Origin: Aureimonas sp. AU22 | GTDB lineage: Bacteria > Pseudomonadota > Alphaproteobacteria > Rhizobiales > Rhizobiaceae | Direction: 5' to 3' | NCBI RefSeq assembly: GCF_001463745.1 | Contig: NZ_BBWJ01000043.1 | Span: forward strand, 1 to 64,000 | Length of the DNA: 64,000 nucleotides | In this document: positions 63,773-64,000 of the stretch, one piece after another | Numbering within the stretch: the stretch's first letter is position 1 | Layout: each line of letters opens with the position of its first letter | The notes under the pieces: generated by a model | Told to the model about the DNA's origin: nothing | The model's database searches: none | The model's input: the letters and a program-made list of their open reading frames with translations, nothing else | Position numbers and translations under genes: made by a program

Positions 63773-64000
63773 TCAGTGGCGCAGGATCTTGCCGAGGAAG
63801 GTCTGCGTCCTCGGGTTGGTGACCTCGGAGAAGAACGCCTCGGTCGGCCGGTCCTCGACGATCTCGCCTTGGTCGATGAAGACGACCCGCGTCGCGACGT
63901 TTCGGGCAAAGCCCATCTCGTGCGTGACGCACATCATGGTCATGCCCTCGCGCGCGAGGCTCACCATGACGTCGAGCACCTCGGCGATCATCTCGGGATC
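63773..64000 (-). CDS. GlnQ-type amino-acid ABC transporter ATPase, C-terminal part
   Basis: The gene runs off the right edge. The visible ~75 residues are DPEMIAEVLDVMVSLAREG, the switch region MMCVTHEMGFARNVATRVVF, IDQGEIVEDRPTEAFFSEV and RTQTFLGKILRH. These are the C-terminus of polar amino-acid importer ATPases (GlnQ/HisP). It shares the strand with the DUF3830 and M20-like genes. Confidence 0.9.
   Translation of the reverse strand, partial: DPEMIAEVLDVMVSLAREGMTMMCVTHEMGFARNVATRVVFIDQGEIVEDRPTEAFFSEVTNPRTQTFLGKILRH

Overview
This 64-kb window is GC-rich bacterial DNA with short intergenic gaps, frequent ATGA/GTGA start-stop overlaps and many ABC importers. The protein families point to an alphaproteobacterium of the Hyphomicrobiales (rhizobial/methylobacterial type): stacked sugar ABC operons, a Suv3-type helicase, a DUF2161 protein, an SsuABC-LLM set and a GMC/SDR/GldA set. 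I saw no rRNA, tRNA, CRISPR array or replication gene, so chromosome versus large plasmid cannot be decided. The organism is inferred; nothing in the window names it.

Layout. 1-5.6 kb holds unlinked housekeeping or regulatory genes: DUF2161 nuclease-like protein, PAS protein, NhaA antiporter, LuxR-type regulator and LysE exporter. 5.9-13.3 kb is a five-gene same-strand run in which every product after the first has a leader that looks secretory. It encodes a myeloperoxidase-type heme peroxidase, a RoxA-like di-heme cytochrome c, an astacin-type metalloprotease, a trypsin-like protease and a propeller-like protein with a peptidoglycan-binding tail. This is the best candidate for an undescribed system. 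13.6-14.3 kb is a decayed IS3 transposase.

14.4-24.3 kb is a minus-strand sugar-type ABC operon carrying an amidase, BtpA/SgcQ protein, PfkB kinase, zinc peptidase-like hydrolase and GATase1-like protein, with a divergent GntR/UTRA regulator. 25.0-31.8 kb is a second RbsABC-type operon with a PhyH dioxygenase and a divergent LacI regulator. 31.8-32.2 kb is an IS5 remnant. 32.5-37.7 kb has a PheC-like periplasmic protein and an SsuABC plus FMN-monooxygenase operon. 37.9-40.2 kb is the helicase.

40.6-52.6 kb is a carbohydrate oxidation locus: GldA, SDR, GMC oxidoreductase and GntR/FCD regulator on minus; iron alcohol dehydrogenase, ABC importer, FucU-type mutarotase and fuconolactonase-like hydrolase on plus. 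53.0-53.6 kb is a junction of two gene fragments, a tyrosine integrase against a mannitol dehydrogenase. 53.7-61.5 kb is a MalEFGK-type importer with Gfo/Idh dehydrogenase, epimerase-like protein, esterase and GntR regulator, followed by another IS3 tail. 61.9 kb to the end is an amino-acid-type operon with M20-like hydrolase, DUF3830 protein and the end of a GlnQ-type ATPase.

Overall the window is a catabolic accessory region assembled from uptake operons, each with its own divergent or adjacent regulator, and with decayed mobile-element pieces at several of the seams. Three IS3 3'-ends belong to the same element family. GC-rich inverted repeats follow the binding-protein gene in four importer operons, most likely helping to set the high binding-protein to membrane-component ratio.
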